DNA of 64,000 bases. It comes from Acidobacteriota bacterium. GTDB taxonomy: Bacteria > Acidobacteriota > Terriglobia > Terriglobales > Acidobacteriaceae. The DNA lies in contig JAJXZT010000027.1 of assembly GCA_021779935.1 (NCBI GenBank), forward strand, positions 62,001 to 126,000, read 5' to 3'. The notes under the pieces are model-generated. The model ran no database searches. It saw only the letters and a list, made by a program, of their open reading frames with translations, and was not told the DNA's origin. Positions 48,278-56,889 of this stretch are shown piece after piece. The first letter of the stretch is position 1; the number at the start of each line of letters is the position of its first letter. The position numbers and the translations under genes were made by a program.

Positions 48278-50508
48278 CAGTGGGGCGCTCCGTTACTCGG
48301 CCGGTTGACTGTCGCCGGTGTTGTCGCAGCCACGGCCGTGCTGTTGTCCGGCGGAATGGGACCGGGGAACTGTTCCTTGTCCTTCCCCTTGATGGCGGCC
48401 TTCATGAAGTCGATCCAGATCGGCAGTGCGGCCTCCGAACCTGTTTCTTTGTTGCCGAGAGTCTTTTTCTCGTCGTAGCCGACCCACACTCCGCAGGTGA
48501 TGGAGGGCGAGAAGCCGACGAACCACGCATCGGTGAAGTCGTTCGTCGTTCCCGTCTTGCCCGCCAGTGGATGGTTCAGCTTCGATGCTGCGTAACCGGT
48601 TCCATGTTTCACCACGCCTTCAAGCATGGAGGTCATGATGCGAGCGGTTCGGGCGGAAATAACGTCGCTGACTTCGGGATAGTTTTCTTCCAGGACGTGG
48701 CCGTCGTAGTCGACAACCTTGCGGATGAAGTGCGGCGCGACTCGCACGCCATCGTTGGGAAACGTGGAAAACGCCGCGGTCTGTTCGAGCAGCGTCACTT
48801 CCGCCGAGCCCAACGCGACCGGCAGGTAGGGAGGAATATCGGACGTGATGCCGAACTTGTGAGCGTACTGGATGACGGTGTTGATGCCAACCCTCTGTGC
48901 GATCTTCAGCGCAGGAATGTTGCGCGATTGCGCCAACGCAGTCCGCAGAGTGATATTGCCCATGTAGCGGTTGTCGTAATCGTGCGGTGAATACGGACCG
49001 GATGCGGTCATGAATGTCGTCGGCGCGTCCAGAATCGTGTCGTCCGGTTCCGCCCCGCTGTCAATGTAGGCCGTGTAAACGTACGGCTTAAACGAAGAGC
49101 CTGTCTGTCGAAGCGCTTGTGTTGCGCGATTGAACTTTGACAGATCGAAGTCGCGTCCGCCGACCATGGCGCGTACGTCGCCGGTCGCATTGTCGATTGC
49201 GATCAGCGCACCCTGCGCACCCGAATCCTGCTCGAGCGCAAGTTGCACGTGATTGCCGTTGACGGTCGTGACGCGAACATAAACGATATCGCCAACGCTG
49301 AGAATATCTGCCGGAGACTTTCGTCCCGTCCAGGCAATATCCGCCGGGCCGAGCGTTCCCGAGTACTGGCCGATTTTTACCGTTGCTGACGAACCAATAA
49401 CGCTCGTCACCAGGCCGTGCATGTAGGAGCCCGGTTCAATCGGTTCGCCCCAGTCCGGGTTGTCGTAGTGTTCGGGATCGTCGCCAGCGGCGATGATGTT
49501 GGGCAGGTTTCCTTTCCACCCGTGGCGCCGTTCGTAGGCCGCGAGGCCATCGAGCACTGCTTTGTTGGCGACCTTTTGCAGGTCCGAGTCAAGCGTGGTG
49601 TAGACACGCAACCCGCCTTCGTGGACTTCTTCGCTGCCGAATCGTTTCTCCAGGTGGCGGCGGATTTCTTCGACGAAGTACGGCGCGAGCGAATTTGGAT
49701 CGCTCTGCAGATGCAGTCCGAGCGGGGCTGCCTTAGCTTTCACTCCTTCTTCGGCCGTGATCTTTCCGTCCTCGACCATGTTGTCGATAACGAGATTGCG
49801 CCGTCGCAGAGCACGATCCGGATAGTTGATCGGCGAGTAGTAGCTTGGTCCCTTCGGAAGTCCGGCGAGCATGGCAGCTTCGGGCAGCGTCAGATCCTTC
49901 AAGTGCTTGCTGAAATAAAATTCCGAGCCGGCCTCGAACCCATACGTTCCGTGGCCTAGAAAAATCTGGTTGGCATAGAGCGTGAAGATCTGCTGTTTGG
50001 TAAATCGCCGTTCGATCTGTATCGCCAGCATGATCTCCTGGATTTTGCGGCTGAACTTCCGGTCGGGCGTCAGAAATAGATTGCGCGAGAGTTGCATGGT
50101 CAGGGTAGATGCTCCCTGTGCGCGTGAACCCGAAACGATATCGCGATAGGCAGCCCCCAGGATGCGCCAGAAATCAACGCCCCAGTGCTGTTCGAAATCC
50201 TTGTCTTCGATGGAAATGACACATTCCCGCAGAACCGGAGGAATGTCGTTGTAGGTGACAACCACGCGCCGTTGCAACGCGAATGAACCGATCACGCGTC
50301 CCTGGTTGTCGTAAAGCTCTGTGATGGAACTTGGGCGATAATGCTCCAGGTCGCCAACTTCTGGGAGATCCGTGGAGTAGACAATCATCAACCCCGCAAG
50401 CGATCCGAAGACTGCGGCCGCAAGGATGGCAAGGGCAAATACGATCCGGCCGACGTACTTCGATTTCTGCACCTGGCCCGCTTGCAACTCTTGCGTAGCT
50501 GCCTCCAT
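48277..50508 (-). CDS. mrcA: Bifunctional class A penicillin-binding protein (PBP1A)
   Basis: 743 residues, builds and crosslinks peptidoglycan. A membrane helix (about 20-45) is followed by the GT51 glycosyltransferase: EDKDFEQHWGVD (catalytic Glu, about 98-109), GASTLTMQLSRNLFL (about 129-143) and a second helper segment. The transpeptidase has the nucleophile motif SSFK in RQTGSSFKPYVY (about 478), SRN in AQSRNIPALK and KTGTTNDFTDAWFVG (about 651-665). The C-terminus is Pro/Thr/Ala-rich. A TGCTATTCT extended -10 (50533-50541) gives a short leader; it is the first gene of an operon with the PASTA protein. Length is close to other PBP1A without extra domains. Confidence 0.95.
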   Translation of the reverse strand: MEAATQELQAGQVQKSKYVGRIVFALAILAAAVFGSLAGLMIVYSTDLPEVGDLEHYRPSSITELYDNQGRVIGSFALQRRVVVTYNDIPPVLRECVISIEDKDFEQHWGVDFWRILGAAYRDIVSGSRAQGASTLTMQLSRNLFLTPDRKFSRKIQEIMLAIQIERRFTKQQIFTLYANQIFLGHGTYGFEAGSEFYFSKHLKDLTLPEAAMLAGLPKGPSYYSPINYPDRALRRRNLVIDNMVEDGKITAEEGVKAKAAPLGLHLQSDPNSLAPYFVEEIRRHLEKRFGSEEVHEGGLRVYTTLDSDLQKVANKAVLDGLAAYERRHGWKGNLPNIIAAGDDPEHYDNPDWGEPIEPGSYMHGLVTSVIGSSATVKIGQYSGTLGPADIAWTGRKSPADILSVGDIVYVRVTTVNGNHVQLALEQDSGAQGALIAIDNATGDVRAMVGGRDFDLSKFNRATQALRQTGSSFKPYVYTAYIDSGAEPDDTILDAPTTFMTASGPYSPHDYDNRYMGNITLRTALAQSRNIPALKIAQRVGINTVIQYAHKFGITSDIPPYLPVALGSAEVTLLEQTAAFSTFPNDGVRVAPHFIRKVVDYDGHVLEENYPEVSDVISARTARIMTSMLEGVVKHGTGYAASKLNHPLAGKTGTTNDFTDAWFVGFSPSITCGVWVGYDEKKTLGNKETGSEAALPIWIDFMKAAIKGKDKEQFPGPIPPDNSTAVAATTPATVNRPSNGAPH

Positions 50509-50532
50509 GGCTTTCGCCGAGAGATCACCAAC

Positions 50533-50541
50533 AGAATAGCA
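50533..50541 (-). promoter_or_regulatory. Extended -10 of the PBP1A-PASTA operon
   Basis: On the minus strand TG-C-TATTCT ends 24 nt before the ATG at 50508, so the leader is about 18 nt. No good -35 was found, as allowed for extended -10 promoters. Confidence 0.55.
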
Positions 50542-50698
50542 CCGGCCTACGGCGCAGTTCGCGCGTTTTGCGCCGCGGTTGAAACCCGTCTACTTTGAGT
50601 CAACCTCCCCCTAAGTGGAGAGTAGTTCCATGTCGCGCTCCGGTTCGCTATGATGGAGAGATTCTTAGCAAGATTCTGAAACGTAGTTGGGCGATTGG

Positions 50699-51850
50699 AT
50701 GAATGAGCCTCCCCTGACCGATTCGCCCCAGGCGAGACGGTACAACCGAATCAGCCGCAGACTTGGCCTTGCCGATCTTGGCATTGGGCTGGGTCTGATG
50801 CTCATGCTGTTGTTGACGGACTGGACGCGTGTCATTCGCGACTTCTCGTACCGGCTTGCAGGCGGAGAGAACTTTGTCCTTGCACTGCTGATCTATGTTT
50901 TCGTGCTGGCAGTGATCGGGAAGCTGCTCGGCTTCGGACTCGATTACTATTCGTTCCGGCTCGAACATGAATACCAACTCTCCAACCAGAGATGGCGCGG
51001 CTGGATGTGGGACCAGTTCAAGGCCTTCTGGGTCGGGTTCGGCATGTCGGTTCTACTTGCTGAACTACTCTACTTCGTTATACGCAAGGCACCGCAGGCC
51101 TGGTGGATCGTGGCCTGGATCGCGTTCATGGTGCTGTACGTGATCTTTGCACAGATTGCGCCGGTGATCCTTTTTCCCATTTTCTACAAGTACCAGACAC
51201 TCAACAACGATGAACTGCGCGAGCGATTGACTCGGCTGAGTGAAAAGGCGGGAACCCAGGTTCGCGGAGTCTACGAGTGGATGCTTTCAGAGAAGTCGAA
51301 GAAAGCAAACGCTGCGCTGATGGGATTAGGAGCGACGCGCCGCATCGTTCTCTCCGACACGCTGCTCGCCAGTTACTCGGACGACGAAATTGAAGCGGTG
51401 CTGGCGCATGAACTCGGCCATCACTATCACCGCCACATTGTGAAGAGTTTCGCCGTACAGGCGATGATTACGTTCATTGGTTTTTGGGCGCTGAAGATCG
51501 TGTTGCGATGGTCGGTGATCAACCACAACTGGTTTATCTCGCAATACGATTTTGCGAATCTTCCCCTGGTCATATTGTTGACCACCATGCTCTCGGTTGT
51601 GTTGATGCCGGTGCTGAATGCCTACTCACGATGGAACGAACGAGAGGCTGATCGTTATGCGTGGAATTCGATTCCTTCCGTAGAGCCGTTCATTAGTGCG
51701 ATGAATAAGTTGGCCGAGCAGAACCTGGCCGAGAGGGAACCATCGCGCTGGGTGGAAATCCTCTTTCACTCGCACCCGCCAATTGCCAAACGCATTGCGG
51801 ATGCCCGTGAATGGCAAAGTCGCCATCCCCAGCCTGGATCCGCCAGCTAA
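50699..51850 (+). CDS. M48 family metallopeptidase (CAAX protease/Ste24-like)
   Basis: 383 residues from the ATG at 50699 (TTG at 50687 is also possible). Five to seven hydrophobic helices, at about 25-42, 60-80, 105-125, 140-160, 265-285 and 295-315. The zinc motif HELGH (about 239-243, in VLAHELGHHYHRH) and the third ligand Glu in EREADRYAW (about 315-323) are intact, so it should be active. N-terminal peptidase_M48_N is visible (FGLDYYSFRLEHEYQLSNQ). It is related to Ste24 and HtpX, membrane proteases in envelope quality control. TATGAT (50649-50654) may be its -10. Its stop codon overlaps that of kdsB (shared CTAA). Confidence 0.88.
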   Translation: MNEPPLTDSPQARRYNRISRRLGLADLGIGLGLMLMLLLTDWTRVIRDFSYRLAGGENFVLALLIYVFVLAVIGKLLGFGLDYYSFRLEHEYQLSNQRWRGWMWDQFKAFWVGFGMSVLLAELLYFVIRKAPQAWWIVAWIAFMVLYVIFAQIAPVILFPIFYKYQTLNNDELRERLTRLSEKAGTQVRGVYEWMLSEKSKKANAALMGLGATRRIVLSDTLLASYSDDEIEAVLAHELGHHYHRHIVKSFAVQAMITFIGFWALKIVLRWSVINHNWFISQYDFANLPLVILLTTMLSVVLMPVLNAYSRWNEREADRYAWNSIPSVEPFISAMNKLAEQNLAEREPSRWVEILFHSHPPIAKRIADAREWQSRHPQPGSAS

Positions 51851-52575
51851 GCTCCGCGTTCGCGCAGAATTTCCTCCACCCGTTTCAAGTCCTCTTCCGT
51901 GTCGACTCCTACCGTGTCGTAGGGAGTTTCCGCGACGTAAATCTCAGCGCCATTTTCCAGGAAGCGAAGTTGTTCGAGCCGCTCGGTACGTTCCAGTTGC
52001 GACTGCGGCCAGCGGCAGAACTGTTGCAGCATCTGCCCGGTGTAGGCGTAAAAACCCAGGTGCTTGTAGCAGCGAAATTCGCCCTGCGAATCACGGTTGA
52101 AGGGAATGGTGGCGCGAGAAAAATACAACGCTTTGCCCTCGATGCTGCTGACTACCTTGACCGCATTCGGGTTGGAGATGTCGCTCTCCGAACAAGGTGT
52201 TTTGAGCGTCCCCACGGCCACTCCCGGACGTTGCATCAAGTCAAGCAGTGTTTGCAGATGTTCGGGACGCGTCAGTGGCTCATCGCCTTGCACGTTCACA
52301 TAAATGTCAGCCGGAGCGCTTTTCGCAACTTCAAAGACACGATCTGTTCCGCTGCGACACTCAGGGCTGGTCATGCGAACGCTCCATCCGTGTTTGTGGC
52401 AAAGTTGTTCGATCTCCGGAGAGTCCGTGGCGACGATCACAGCGGAGAATTCCTTGCAGGCGCGCGCGGCCTCGTATACTCGTTGAATCATGGGTTTTCC
52501 CAGGATGTCGCGCAGAGGTTTCCTTGGCAGCCTGACGGAAGCAAGACGAGCAGGGATGACGGCGATAGCGTTCAC
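51847..52575 (-). CDS. kdsB: 3-deoxy-manno-octulosonate cytidylyltransferase (CMP-Kdo synthetase)
   Basis: 242 residues, activates Kdo as CMP-Kdo for lipid A core synthesis in the cytoplasm. The nucleotide loop is IPARLASVRLPRKPL (about 7-21), with ATDSPEI (about 49-55) and NVQGDEPL (about 94-101; magnesium site), followed by YKHLGFYAYT and YDTVGVDTEEDL at the end. GTG at 52575 is the start; GATAAT on the minus strand (52584-52589) ends 8 nt before it, so it is probably leaderless. Together with hldA-hldC-GT9 it shows that this organism makes a Kdo-heptose LPS core. Its stop overlaps the M48 gene stop. Confidence 0.95.
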   Translation of the reverse strand: MNAIAVIPARLASVRLPRKPLRDILGKPMIQRVYEAARACKEFSAVIVATDSPEIEQLCHKHGWSVRMTSPECRSGTDRVFEVAKSAPADIYVNVQGDEPLTRPEHLQTLLDLMQRPGVAVGTLKTPCSESDISNPNAVKVVSSIEGKALYFSRATIPFNRDSQGEFRCYKHLGFYAYTGQMLQQFCRWPQSQLERTERLEQLRFLENGAEIYVAETPYDTVGVDTEEDLKRVEEILRERGA

Positions 52576-52583
52576 GCAAATAG

Positions 52584-52589
52584 ATTATC
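52584..52589 (-). promoter_or_regulatory. -10 (GATAAT) for a leaderless kdsB
   Basis: On the minus strand GATAAT is followed by 8 nt and then the GTG start. No Shine-Dalgarno. Confidence 0.5.
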
Positions 52590-52771
52590 CCGGAGGCGTG
52601 CTTGTTGGCACCTTCTTCTTCCATACACATCCCGGTTGCAGGAGTGCTCCCGTTTTCCTATGATTCCGGGACACGGCCGCGTGACATGGCAACAGACTGC
52701 CACGGACGGGCCTTTTCCGTCGCTAATCATGTGCGACAGAATGAGAGCTTCTTTGGGGGGAGGTAGAACGG

Positions 52772-53521
52772 ATGGGCAAATCGCGGTCTTCCGTGCAGAT
52801 CCAGTACGCGGACCAAATTCATATTCGCAAGCGGAACAAGCTTTACTACCGCTTCGCACATTGGCCCATCTGGATATTCGTTTTCTACCTGCTACCTGGC
52901 CAACTTACATTCGCGCTCTTCAGTCGTGGCGTCGATCGCCGGATGGCCATTTGGCTGGCGGCAGTTCTGTTTTGCACGGGAATTGCGGGACTCCGCGGGC
53001 GCCTGCCAGGCGTGGAACACAGCCCTTATATCATCCGATTTACCGAGGATCGTCCGAATCCGCTCTATCGGCGCGTTTGCTACACCGCAGCATGGGGCGA
53101 TCTCATCAGCTACGCCGCTCTGAACATGGTGGGCGTGGCGGACGCAATCATCAGCGGCCGCTGGCACATGGCGCAGATCTACCACTATGGGTATTACCCG
53201 ATCGTTGCTGTCGTGTGGATATCGGGCGCGCTGGGAAAGCTGCCACGCGTCAAACCGTCAACACTTGGCGAAGGCGAGGAACGGCGCGCCTTCTATGGAA
53301 CCATCTGGGCAGTGACAATCGGCCAGGTCGTTCTACTGGTGCTCTGGAAGGGACTCTCCCTTACGCACTCGACGGACAAGGTGAAGTTAGTGGCATTTGC
53401 GGCGACCGTCGTCTTCCTTGGATATCTGGCGATGCGTGGGAGGCTCCCGAGAACCAGAAGGATTGTGACACGTGAGTTGAACGAGGGAACCCAGACTGTC
53501 TCAGAAGTCTCAACCGACTAG
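52772..53521 (+). CDS. Hypothetical integral membrane protein
   Basis: 249 residues; no family recognised. Five to six hydrophobic segments: about 30-50 (PIWIFVFYLLPGQLTFALF), 57-72, 108-128 (GDLISYAALNMVGVADAII), 138-155, 175-195 and 207-222. Polar N- and C-termini. A tight pair of basic residues follows each helix, giving a plausible inside-positive topology. GGAGG about 8 nt before the ATG at 52772 is a good ribosome binding site. It diverges from kdsB across about 200 bp and is followed by the convergent beta-propeller gene. Function unknown. Confidence 0.7.
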   Translation: MGKSRSSVQIQYADQIHIRKRNKLYYRFAHWPIWIFVFYLLPGQLTFALFSRGVDRRMAIWLAAVLFCTGIAGLRGRLPGVEHSPYIIRFTEDRPNPLYRRVCYTAAWGDLISYAALNMVGVADAIISGRWHMAQIYHYGYYPIVAVVWISGALGKLPRVKPSTLGEGEERRAFYGTIWAVTIGQVVLLVLWKGLSLTHSTDKVKLVAFAATVVFLGYLAMRGRLPRTRRIVTRELNEGTQTVSEVSTD

Positions 53522-53596
53522 CCTGCCGGTCCAGGAGAATGACATTCACGCGGAAGTGAAAGCCGGGCGGCCTCGCCTCCGCGTGATTTTCTTTCG

Positions 53597-54607
53597 TTAG
53601 TTAACCTTAAACGTGAACACCTTCGCGCCCACCCGCTTCTCTCCGGGAGACATCGATACATATAGATAGTCTGCATTCGGTGAAAGCACGGCGGTCTTTG
53701 CGCCGATCGCACTAGGAATCGGCTTCATGGCGCGGAAGTGATTCGCATCGATTTCCTCGTAAGGATAGATCGCGCCAGCGCCGGCGGGAACGTAGATACG
53801 GTGATGGATGGAGTCGAATACCACCCCGTCGGCTACGCCTCCAGCGGGAAAGCTCGCAATGGTGTTGCCTGTCCTGCTATCCAGTACGACCAGCATTCCG
53901 GGGTCGCGGCAAACGATGAAGAGCCGATGGTTGGCCGGATCGAACGCCAGAGGCGCGTTCTGCTTCGCCTGCTGAATGCGCCACTCGTCGAGCGTTTTTC
54001 CAGTCGAGCGATTAATCACGGCAAGGTAGTTTTTGTCGGTCACATTGACATAAAGTTTTGGGCCCTGGGGCTGCAACGCAAGCGCTTCAACGTGGGCTGC
54101 GTCGACCGGTATCTGTTTGACGACTTTACCTTCCTTTGTGTTGATTTCGGTCAGGACGGAACGCGTCATATTGACGTCCTTTCCGCCGGCTACAACCCAC
54201 ATCACATCGTGCTTCTTGTCCGCCGCCATCGAATCCGCTCCCGGCGTGGTTGGAATCAGCTTCTCAACCTTGAAAGTGTCGCTGTTGAGCACCTTCACGT
54301 CCTTGGAGCCGTCGGTGATGTACAACTGGTGTTGCTTCGCCAAGTAGAGAATGCTGTGTGGAGTTTCGAACCCTTTTACGGTCCGCTCCAGCTTCCCATT
54401 GGAGAGGTTGAGTACGCGCAGAGTTCCGTTGTCCTCCGCGGCGACAAAGAGGCGATTCCCGGCAAGGTCAACCGCCAGGTGATCCATGTCGCCGGTGATA
54501 CCGGGCAGGTCCGTGGTCCGGACCAACTGCAGTGGTGGTAGCTTTTGCGCCGTGGTCATTCCAAGCAAGGCTGCGATGGTGACAAGAATGGAGGGTAGTC
54601 GCTTCAT
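53597..54607 (-). CDS. Secreted YncE-type beta-propeller protein
   Basis: 336 residues from the ATG at 54607 (GGAG 8 nt upstream); the frame is open earlier but without a signal. Signal peptide MKRLPSILVTIAALLGMTTA. The mature chain is a seven-bladed-type propeller: repeats like NRLFVAAEDNGTLRVLNLSN, LYITDGSKDVKVLNSDTFK, LYVNVTDKNYLAVINRSTGK, RLFIVCRDPGMLVVLDSRTG and RIYVPAGAGAIYPYEEID, each about 45 residues apart. The family (YncE/YVTN) is usually periplasmic, sometimes tied to metal uptake. It lies next to a secreted protein and a PepSY protein, a cluster that could relate to iron or envelope stress. Confidence 0.82.
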   Translation of the reverse strand: MKRLPSILVTIAALLGMTTAQKLPPLQLVRTTDLPGITGDMDHLAVDLAGNRLFVAAEDNGTLRVLNLSNGKLERTVKGFETPHSILYLAKQHQLYITDGSKDVKVLNSDTFKVEKLIPTTPGADSMAADKKHDVMWVVAGGKDVNMTRSVLTEINTKEGKVVKQIPVDAAHVEALALQPQGPKLYVNVTDKNYLAVINRSTGKTLDEWRIQQAKQNAPLAFDPANHRLFIVCRDPGMLVVLDSRTGNTIASFPAGGVADGVVFDSIHHRIYVPAGAGAIYPYEEIDANHFRAMKPIPSAIGAKTAVLSPNADYLYVSMSPGEKRVGAKVFTFKVN

Positions 54608-54713
54608 GGTTTCTCCGTCGCCACGTACCCAAGCCAGGCTCGTGGCCCCAAGTTTCACAATGCCCGTTGATTCAGGCGTGCGCGGTACCTCCACCGTCGC
54701 AGGCCCAGTCTGT

Positions 54714-55190
54714 TTACTTTGCAGATTTGAAGAGACTGGCAACGCTCGGAATTCGCTTTTGCAGTCCATTGCGAATCGCCGTCGACCTCTTGAGGAAGTT
54801 CGCTTCCACGTCTCCATCGCCATACTTGAAGACGGTGGACAGCGCGCCGATGGTGTTTCCGCTCTTGTCCTTCAAGGCGATCAATACTTCGTAGCGCCCC
54901 TTGTCCTTTGCGGGTTCAAGCACCGGTTGGCTTGTGTTGACAACTTTCATGTCATCGTCGTCCGACTTCTTGCCGATGATCTTTGCAATATTCGACGCGA
55001 TGATGATGTTGGCGGTCTTGCCCGGGGGCGTAACGTGCATGGCACAGACCAGCAGGTCGGGATGCTTTGCCATGGTTTCGTCGACCAGTTTCTGTGCGTA
55101 GATGTTCTGCGCACCCTGTTGCGCAAAGGCTGAGCAAGCCAGCACGCAAATTGCCGCAATGACCACGGTCAGGTATCGGGCCACTTTCAT
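54714..55190 (-). CDS. Secreted hypothetical protein
   Basis: 158 residues from the ATG at 55190, chosen because AGGAG lies about 7 nt upstream (an ATG at 55208 is the alternative). Signal peptide MKVARYLTVVIAAICVLACS with cleavage likely after AFA. The mature part: VDETMAKHPDLLVCAMHVTP, PPGKTANIIIASNIAKIIGK (about 56-75), DDDDMKVVNTSQPVLEP, and a final ANFLKRSTAIRNGLQKRIPS. It looks like a compact alpha/beta domain with a ligand-binding pocket, but no family is recognised. It is encoded next to the beta-propeller gene on the same strand, 106 bp upstream, so they may be co-transcribed. Confidence 0.72.
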   Translation of the reverse strand: MKVARYLTVVIAAICVLACSAFAQQGAQNIYAQKLVDETMAKHPDLLVCAMHVTPPGKTANIIIASNIAKIIGKKSDDDDMKVVNTSQPVLEPAKDKGRYEVLIALKDKSGNTIGALSTVFKYGDGDVEANFLKRSTAIRNGLQKRIPSVASLFKSAK

Positions 55191-55481
55191 TAGTCGCTCT
55201 CCTTGCATTTACTTAAATCAATCCAGATGAATGCCGTTCTGTCGCAGAACAGACGAGTGCACAACGAAGGTGCAAGCACTAGGAGGCTCCCGCAGGATTA
55301 AGTCCGTATGAACCCAACATAAAATTTCTTTCATTGCCGCATGGTTGGGACGCAATGCACGAATCGCGTGATAACATCGGCGACATTCGCTCAAGAAGCC
55401 GCTCGTTGCAGGCACGAGAAGGTCTCCTCGTACGCCGCTATGGACGGTCTTTTCGCACTCATGGGGTGACAGGAGGTACGG

Positions 55482-56819
55482 GTGGGGCAACGTTCGCCGT
55501 TGTACATCGCAATGTGGCGCTGGCACTTTTATGCGGGGCTGTATGTTATCCCGTTCGCATCGCTACTTGCGATCACCGGCGGACTCTACCTGTTTCGTCC
55601 ACAGATTGAAGCGTCGATCTACCGCAGATTTTTTTACGTGCAATCCGTGCAAGGGACTCGACTCTCCCCGGACGAAATCGTTGCCAACGTACGCAGAAAT
55701 CCGGTCTGGAAGAAGGTTGTCAGTTACGTTCCGCCCATGGCGACAAACGAGTCGGCTCGTGTTGGAGTGATGGAACACGGAAAAGTGATCGATGTTTTCG
55801 TCAATCCCTACAGCGGCCAGATTCTTGGGGAACAGAATCCATCGACCCGAATCATGCAGCGCGTACGGAATCTCCATGGCAAGTTGCTCGCGGGAAAATA
55901 CGGCCAGTTCTTCGTTGAGACCGCCGGTGGCTGGGCATTTGTGTTGCTCGTTACCGGAATCTTTCTCTGGTTCCCGCGGCGTCCGTTCTCCGTGTGGGGA
56001 ACTTTGCTTCCCCGTTTCCATACAAATAAGCGAACGTTTCTCCGTGATCTCCACTGCGTACCGGCGGTTTACCTCGCACTTGCAATCTGCTTCCTGGTCT
56101 CCTCTGGAATGCCGTGGTCGCTGGTCTCCGGCGCCATCATCAAGGACCTTGCAAGCCATACACCTAAGCCGATGGCTCCCGGCCGAACTGCTCCGAATAT
56201 TCCAGCCCCGGACGGCACTTCACCGCAGCAGTGGCTCGCGGAGCTTCCACAGATGTCGGCTGCGCAGTTTCAGTCGACGCCAACCGGAAAGAAACCGCTG
56301 TCCATTGCCGCTCTCATGGAGATTGCGCGGCAGGACGGGGTGCATGATCGCTACCAGTTGCTGCTGCCAACCGCCAAAACCGGAGTGTACGTAATCCGCG
56401 CCTTGCCCGCAGACTTACGCGACACAGCATTCATATACGTCGATCAATATTCCGGGGCAACGGTTGGAGACATTCGCTGGTGGGACCTTTCGCCCATGGC
56501 CAAAGCCGTCACATTTGGCACGGCTACGCACGAAGGCCGGGAGTTTGGCGTGATGAACCAGGTTGTCGGGTTGATCGTTTGCCTTGGCGTGCTGGGCACA
56601 TGCATCTCCGGCACCGTGCTGTGGTGGCAGCGCAGGCCCTCCGGGAGAATTGGTTCACCTCGGCTGGTGCGCAGCTTCCAAGCTCCGCGAGGAATTGTCA
56701 TTTCCAGCATCGTTCTCGGTATTCTGTTTCCGCTCGTAGGATTCAGTCTGCTGCTCGCGCTCGGCTTTGACCGTTATCTGCTGCCAAAACTTCCACGCCT
56801 GGCGCGCGTTCTCAACTAG
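55482..56819 (+). CDS. PepSY-associated transmembrane protein (PiuB-like)
   Basis: 445 residues from a GTG at 55482 preceded by AGGAGG at about 5-6 nt. Four main helices: about 10-35 (MWRWHFYAGLYVIPFASLLA), 145-165, 195-215, 360-385 and 405-430. PepSY-TM proteins have a helix, a periplasmic PepSY segment, then more helices; the opening WRWHFYAGLYVIP and the second-helix GWAFVLLVTGIFLWFPR are the family signature. Homologues act as ferric-siderophore or flavin reductases in iron uptake, often paired with TonB receptors; one lies 2.4 kb away but points the other way. The long periplasmic loop (about 215-350) is Pro/Ala-rich. A bidirectional terminator follows. Confidence 0.85.
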   Translation: MGQRSPLYIAMWRWHFYAGLYVIPFASLLAITGGLYLFRPQIEASIYRRFFYVQSVQGTRLSPDEIVANVRRNPVWKKVVSYVPPMATNESARVGVMEHGKVIDVFVNPYSGQILGEQNPSTRIMQRVRNLHGKLLAGKYGQFFVETAGGWAFVLLVTGIFLWFPRRPFSVWGTLLPRFHTNKRTFLRDLHCVPAVYLALAICFLVSSGMPWSLVSGAIIKDLASHTPKPMAPGRTAPNIPAPDGTSPQQWLAELPQMSAAQFQSTPTGKKPLSIAALMEIARQDGVHDRYQLLLPTAKTGVYVIRALPADLRDTAFIYVDQYSGATVGDIRWWDLSPMAKAVTFGTATHEGREFGVMNQVVGLIVCLGVLGTCISGTVLWWQRRPSGRIGSPRLVRSFQAPRGIVISSIVLGILFPLVGFSLLLALGFDRYLLPKLPRLARVLN

Positions 56820-56833
56820 GCGGCAGACGCAAT

Positions 56834-56864
56834 AAAAGGCCCCACCTTTGAGGTGAGGCCTTGT
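56834..56864. terminator. Bidirectional terminator between PepSY and S41 protease genes
   Basis: AAGGCCCCACCT and AGGTGAGGCCTT pair with one mismatch around TTG (about 56836-56862). It lies between convergent genes. T/A-rich flanks are weak but present on both sides. Confidence 0.7.
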
Positions 56865-56889
56865 GCTGTAAATCGAGACTGAGCGCCGA

